From the NCBI GenBank assembly GCA_937927975.1, contig CALEZT010000088.1:1-64000 (forward strand): a stretch of 64,000 nt of DNA, read 5' to 3'. Below are positions 61,801 through 64,000 of the stretch, piece by piece (position 1 is the stretch's first letter; every line of letters begins with the position of its first letter). The DNA comes from an uncultured Phycisphaerales bacterium. GTDB lineage: Bacteria; Planctomycetota; Phycisphaerae; Sedimentisphaerales; Anaerobacaceae. The translations under genes were made by a program, and so were the position numbers. The notes under the pieces were generated by a model, which saw only the letters and a list, made by a program, of their open reading frames with translations, was not told where the DNA came from and ran no database searches.

Positions 61801-64000
61801 CCAGGAGCGTCACACGCGAGAGATCCGCAGGCAGAAACTCCATCGTCTCGCGAAGCGTCTGGAAACTCAGGTCCACCGCGTAAATCCGGGTCTGCTTCGT
61901 CGAGGCGATCCACGTTCGAAGCGAAAGCCCGCCCAGCGTGCCCAATTCGACGATCACCGACGGATCGAGCTGTCGTGCGAGCGAGGCGAGGGAACACATC
62001 GTCCTGGCCGACTGGTCCCGGTAGTAGAGCCGATTCTCCCTGCGGGCCATCACGTCGATCATCTCCTGGAACAGTTCGGGACGGTCAACCGTCTCGGCAG
62101 CGACCGCGGTCCGCTCCGCGGGACGCGACCGATGGACCCTGGCCGGCGCGACGCGCCGCTTGGCAGCGACGCTCCGCACCGCGCGAAGACTCGACGGTTC
62201 CAGGATTTCGCGGTAGATCTTCAAGACCTTCTCGCTGCCTTTGTCGATGCTGAAGCGATTTCGGAACTCCACGACGTTCTGCTTCAGCGACGCGAGGTCC
62301 GCAGCGTTCAAGATGCGAGGCAAATCCTCCAGGTCGCGGTCCTGCAGGACGATTCCGAGCTTGTATCGCTCGACCAGTCCCGCCATGTAGTGATTGTCGC
62401 TGTCGATCACGACAGGCAGGCCCGCCCGCAGGTAGCTCAGAAACTTGTAGGCCATGAAGTAGTTGTAGTCCGCGCCGTCCATGTCCTTGGGACGCAGCAG
62501 AGTCGTTCCGTAGTCGTACTCGGAGATCTTCCTGACGAACACCTCCAAGGGCAGCGGCGCGCAGGAATGGATGTTCACGAGGCCGTGCCTGCGAATCACT
62601 TCCTTGAGCGAGTCGTTCTCGCCGGCGGCGCCGGCGTACGGATTGTTGTAGATGTACAGGTGCAGATTCTCCCGCGCGAAGTGCGGCGCCACGGTCATGA
62701 ACGCGCGGTAGTACAGATCGTCGGGATTCGTCGAGGCCAGCATGCAGCCGCCGTACACCAGGCGGATCAAGCCGTCGCTCGACGAGGGCCCGCTGTAGAC
62801 CGGCTCCTGAAGATACTCGGTCACCGATACGATGGAAGCCTGGCTGTCGTACTTTTCCGCCAGCCTTGTCGAGATTTCCTCGGAACACAGATGAATGGCG
62901 TGATCGTAGCTCCTGACGAAATGCTCCTCGGCGCCGCGGACTTGCGAGGCGGTGCTGTGCGTCTTGGAGAAATAGGCGTCGGACAGGAAGCCGAGGACCT
63001 CATAGAAGTCAATGACCGTCCGCCTGCGGTCGGGAATGTAGGGCGACAGGGGCAACGCCTGAATCCCCCACCCCACGTTCAGGTGCACGAGCGAGGGCTC
63101 CACGATCTGGAAGATCAGAGGCCACAGGTAGAAACACGGCTCGACGATCGTTTCGTCGAATCCTCTGTCGATCAAAGGCCTGGGCGAAAGGCCGATGCTC
63201 CGCAGCCGCTCGTCCCGTCGACGAACCGCCGCGGCCATGATGCCGACCGTATGAATCTCGCGGTACAGGGGATACAGAACAACATCGTGGCCGTCCAGAC
63301 GCCTGCGAGTCTCCCGAACCGGATCGAACCGCCCCAGATCGATGAACTTCTCACGATAGTCGTTCGTCAGACAGCCCCGCGCTGCCTGGGCCGGCGTTCG
63401 GCCGGAGACGCTGAAAATCGGAACTCCGACCTCCCCAGCCCGCCCGGCGGAATAAACCGGGTACTGGCCGAAGATTCGAGAGTCCAGTTTCGCCAGCAGA
63501 TCGTCCTCGACGACGAATCCCCTGAGATCCCGCGGCCCGGATTGCTTGAGCATCTGTGCCGTTGCATGCAGGCTCAGCACATCGTCGAGGTACAGCACGC
63601 ATGGCTGACCTCCCATTTCGGCCAGCATCTCGCCGGCCCGCTGCGCCATGCGATCGACATGATACAGACAAGACCAGTCGGCCTGCTTCCGCCGCACATA
63701 TTCTCTGTCCAGCGACGGTCCGGCCCGTTCGATCCGGGCCTCCAGATAGCGCGTGTACTCCTGCTCGGAGAGGTACTGCCGGCCCTCCAAAGACAGCGTC
63801 GCCTCATCGGAGGAGATGGATACAGAAGCCGGCACGCGACGGACAGCCTGCGGCTTGTTCGGAACGCTCACTGTGAGACGACGCCTGGCCGCCTTTTCTC
63901 CAAGTATTCGATCGTACAGGGCCGACACCTTCGCGCCCCCCCGATTGACCGCCCAGGAAGAGCGGAATCGCACCACGTTCTTCTTGAGTTGGCCGATATC
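55862..64000 (-). CDS. Giant multi-domain glycosyltransferase/methyltransferase, 5' end outside the window
   Basis: The frame is open to the window edge, and the 2704-residue count from GTG 63976 is only a lower bound. Approximate order (residues from 63976): 1-35, tail of another GT-B domain; 55-575, GT-B-like domain; 630-865, methyltransferase-24-like domain (VIVELGTLGGLSLRTWI, VIFFVDAHD); 985-1285, GT-A-like module 1 (GLTIFTMPKAFTGH, AYVNADIILLQDF) with a TPR-like linker; 1394-1620, GT-A with FDDDIHYP; 1633-1860, GT-A with VDDDFILHP; 1873-2180, module 2, a close copy of module 1 with its linker; 2295-2704, GT2 (TVVTACRNGQRYLKECVNSI, DDGSTDGTRRM, IQDADDIM). No signal peptide or membrane helix is evident, so it is probably cytoplasmic. 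It lies next to flagellar genes and may glycosylate flagellin, which is inference. Confidence 0.8.
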   Translation of the reverse strand, partial: DIGQLKKNVVRFRSSWAVNRGGAKVSALYDRILGEKAARRRLTVSVPNKPQAVRRVPASVSISSDEATLSLEGRQYLSEQEYTRYLEARIERAGPSLDREYVRRKQADWSCLYHVDRMAQRAGEMLAEMGGQPCVLYLDDVLSLHATAQMLKQSGPRDLRGFVVEDDLLAKLDSRIFGQYPVYSAGRAGEVGVPIFSVSGRTPAQAARGCLTNDYREKFIDLGRFDPVRETRRRLDGHDVVLYPLYREIHTVGIMAAAVRRRDERLRSIGLSPRPLIDRGFDETIVEPCFYLWPLIFQIVEPSLVHLNVGWGIQALPLSPYIPDRRRTVIDFYEVLGFLSDAYFSKTHSTASQVRGAEEHFVRSYDHAIHLCSEEISTRLAEKYDSQASIVSVTEYLQEPVYSGPSSSDGLIRLVYGGCMLASTNPDDLYYRAFMTVAPHFARENLHLYIYNNPYAGAAGENDSLKEVIRRHGLVNIHSCAPLPLEVFVRKISEYDYGTTLLRPKDMDGADYNYFMAYKFLSYLRAGLPVVIDSDNHYMAGLVERYKLGIVLQDRDLEDLPRILNAADLASLKQNVVEFRNRFSIDKGSEKVLKIYREILEPSSLRAVRSVAAKRRVAPARVHRSRPAERTAVAAETVDRPELFQEMIDVMARRENRLYYRDQSARTMCSLASLARQLDPSVIVELGTLGGLSLRTWIASTKQTRIYAVDLSFQTLRETMEFLPADLSRVTLLEQDILQTDFSRLWTAQDEVIFFVDAHDLPNVPIMKHVLQTALPSLPDGSLVIVDDLWFSEERLTPDNAKAFLEDRVCNEIDELQCFHGHYAPYHEGGSFMGFAEAIPLLEFVNRHGIPLVREPGSKHVFFVWQKAYLSCNRDATACGEYGSVHHNPLESVPVSARHATIMQEIAHRYRQKDIRGAAEGISKVLEQDRRDPGLSYGLAVCLARGGMLSQARDVLSGNLNDSSSPRYWRLYEDLVRRVGTPEPRSVAKMQTPSYGQGLTIFTMPKAFTGHNGTIQRNAIRSWARLDPKPEIIVFGDEPGIREMAEEIGAKHVVEVAGNEFGTPLVDKLFHAAQDLASHGTMAYVNADIILLQDFMTAVRKVEGSLADFLLIGRRWDVDILDEIDFQAPRWRESLQQQLEERAMLHAESGLDYFVFHKGLWPQIPSFAIGRTAWDNWLVADPRRRGVPVVDGTDCITAVHQDHDYQHAAGGRHGAWNGPEAVRNRSLAGLLDESACTTGAGWVLRHNGQLEKVSFRQSEAGTPAFRGRRIAWLVKQAEWLMGHKKADLAACKWEETLSLLDKVLSSKSHRSAAASSLDEARVTRCYMAACVSLAKCHVETGRIDLAVASYTRFLEAPWVEIPLVQREELTRLRDQLLAELPQQGGRVSGERSSLPRRQRQTGKRIALIVSIPERHEGLRGVIRDIEGQVDDIRVLLNEFEAVPEDLNACRKVSRIETSRTGELFASGVWNLLEPRDDGYVFVFDDDIHYPADYVERMIAGIEAHQRQTVMVVHGIDFCEPFADFRQDRIVYRFEVSRSRDGVVDAGGVGTLAFHTDTIRPQAPDFPNPNFRDLWFAVLAARNKVPIVCVARDAHWLRTRETQGRQLWHLFGGQKAKDQKNQIFRENLLPLLDLGTQGRRRKRDLTLFCFTNGRSTFKYSAQSIAESLDLKDKVVVLSNMNFLDAMAKCVAECETPYFLKVDDDFILHPKALAYMRERVLAYSRPEELGIYYFHLWEDWTSRVRESIKIYNVEALRKIGGFEADHLGKVDRKTLVRLEQAGFQIVADAGVVALHACGTWEEQLEYERLWSAGAGRSYQKPTHDAMKAYCGTKSLDEQYALRLGFLEAVNQQLNTPFYRFLAGAVAETQSETPPSPATDFDSADKQGLTIFAMPKAFTGHTAIIQKNAIRSWARLDPKPEIILFGDEPGIREMADEVGARHVPVVGRNEFGTPLVDQFFQAAQERAAHEVLAYVNADMILLQDFLMGVQTAQERLASFLLIGQRWDLPVLDEIDFRDPQWRVSLQRQLQEHAMLHAECGLDYFVFRKGLWPQIPPFAIGRTAWDNWLVMDPRKRGIPVIDGTEWITAVHQDHAYGHVAGGRHEAWNGVEATRNRTLAGPADHHGLTTGATWLLRADGSLVETGPRQPRYISADYRNQRSAWLIRQAGELLAVGARELAACKCEEAMSCMDGWLELRRMGCIPSGTDDGADIAGRYVTCHTVLSQCYMQMGLHEQAVAACSRLLANPNVRISEAQRQSISQMRDRLVEGLQAETPTAGPPRAPSIEETDPVSTAPVSRPVAGVSGLGSRPRITVVTACRNGQRYLKECVNSILGQTLTDWEWILIDDGSTDGTRRMIEEFARSDPRIQACHFPDNRGPYVRRNFAIRRAAADFIVIQDADDIMFPTKLQRLHEAITRDAGLGIVGSAHRTFLETFRGLDRTEHCELPIDHETIVASCASWRAALSHGTAIVRKSLFDTIGLYDENPFAADAFWSAKLALYSQIGASVKAMNLPEPLTLIRVHPSSQTQTLPVFDPRGRRVRYRHYCECKLRRIREKWRQQPDLDVAAELRNCSCSDFLTRFKAKIIEWESQELAVHFVNDLLTGALSSFGKKAYVSCVIILNGLEVMRRDLPRQVKGFDLLRSLALCGSGLHQRGLAHLDREIEHHDDPLARKLLRDLDERGDSMDVQDWFLQNAPNLALRLSGEERERIRVAMV

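Overview
The window looks like the chromosome of a GC-rich Gram-negative bacterium of the Planctomycetota, most likely Phycisphaerae or Sedimentisphaerales-like. The evidence is three small secreted proteins with PEP-CTERM-type tails (PVPG or PAPG motif, hydrophobic helix, Arg/Lys end), a Tat-exported Gfo/Idh/MocA oxidoreductase, long secreted beta-helix and protease proteins, outer-membrane polysaccharide export proteins, and flagellar genes with sigma54-type promoters. No rRNA, tRNA, CRISPR array or transposase gene was seen. The phylum call is inference from gene content.

Layout. (1) 1-1.4 kb: a decaying MNT/HEPN toxin-antitoxin-like locus and a truncated hypothetical gene. (2) 1.7-12.8 kb: separately transcribed secreted proteins: a PEP-CTERM protein, a trypsin-like protease with a carboxypeptidase-regulatory-like domain, a beta-helix protein, a second PEP-CTERM protein, a TIM-barrel/formylglycine-generating-enzyme-like fusion and a Tat-secreted oxidoreductase. 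Four copies of a short palindromic repeat (core GGGACAGTCCC) lie in the gaps. (3) 12.9-35.2 kb: an exopolysaccharide/O-antigen locus. A minus-strand run from the Wza-like exporter (start 33396) goes through a Wzz-like protein, the Wzx flippase, two methyltransferase-like proteins, an asparagine-synthase-like protein, glycosyltransferases, the Wzy polymerase, a pyruvyltransferase and a nitroreductase. A Wzi-like protein is divergent from it, and an initiating sugar transferase and a C-type-lectin PEP-CTERM protein lie beyond its end. (4) 35.2-55.6 kb: flagellar genes. fliS, flagellin and fliK are on the minus strand and a glycosyltransferase is on the plus strand. Then comes a plus-strand operon flgB-flgC-fliE-fliF-fliG-fliH-fliI-fliJ-motE-like-motA-motB-motB2-fliO-fliP-fliQ-fliR-flhB, followed by fliD on the minus strand. 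(5) 55.6-55.86 kb: a compact structured inverted-repeat element. (6) 55.86-64 kb: the 3' 8.1 kb of a giant multi-domain glycosyltransferase/methyltransferase gene that runs off the window edge.

How they fit. The polysaccharide genes form an almost complete Wzx/Wzy pathway: PHPT-type initiation, decoration, flipping, polymerisation, chain-length control and export. The flagellar block encodes the basal body, export gate, ATPase, stator, cap and filament. It lacks fliM, fliN, flhA and the hook genes, which must be elsewhere or replaced. Two consensus sigma54 promoters drive the divergent fliK and flgB units, and a sigma28-like promoter precedes flagellin. Glycosyltransferases on both sides of the flagellar genes, one of them a multi-module protein of more than 2700 residues with internally duplicated modules, suggest filament or surface glycosylation. 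This link rests only on position.

The most unusual items are the giant modular glycosyltransferase, the roughly 186-bp element with 33-bp terminal inverted repeats and two perfect internal hairpins, the paired MotB proteins with degenerate peptidoglycan-binding motifs, and an in-frame amber codon near the end of fliJ.
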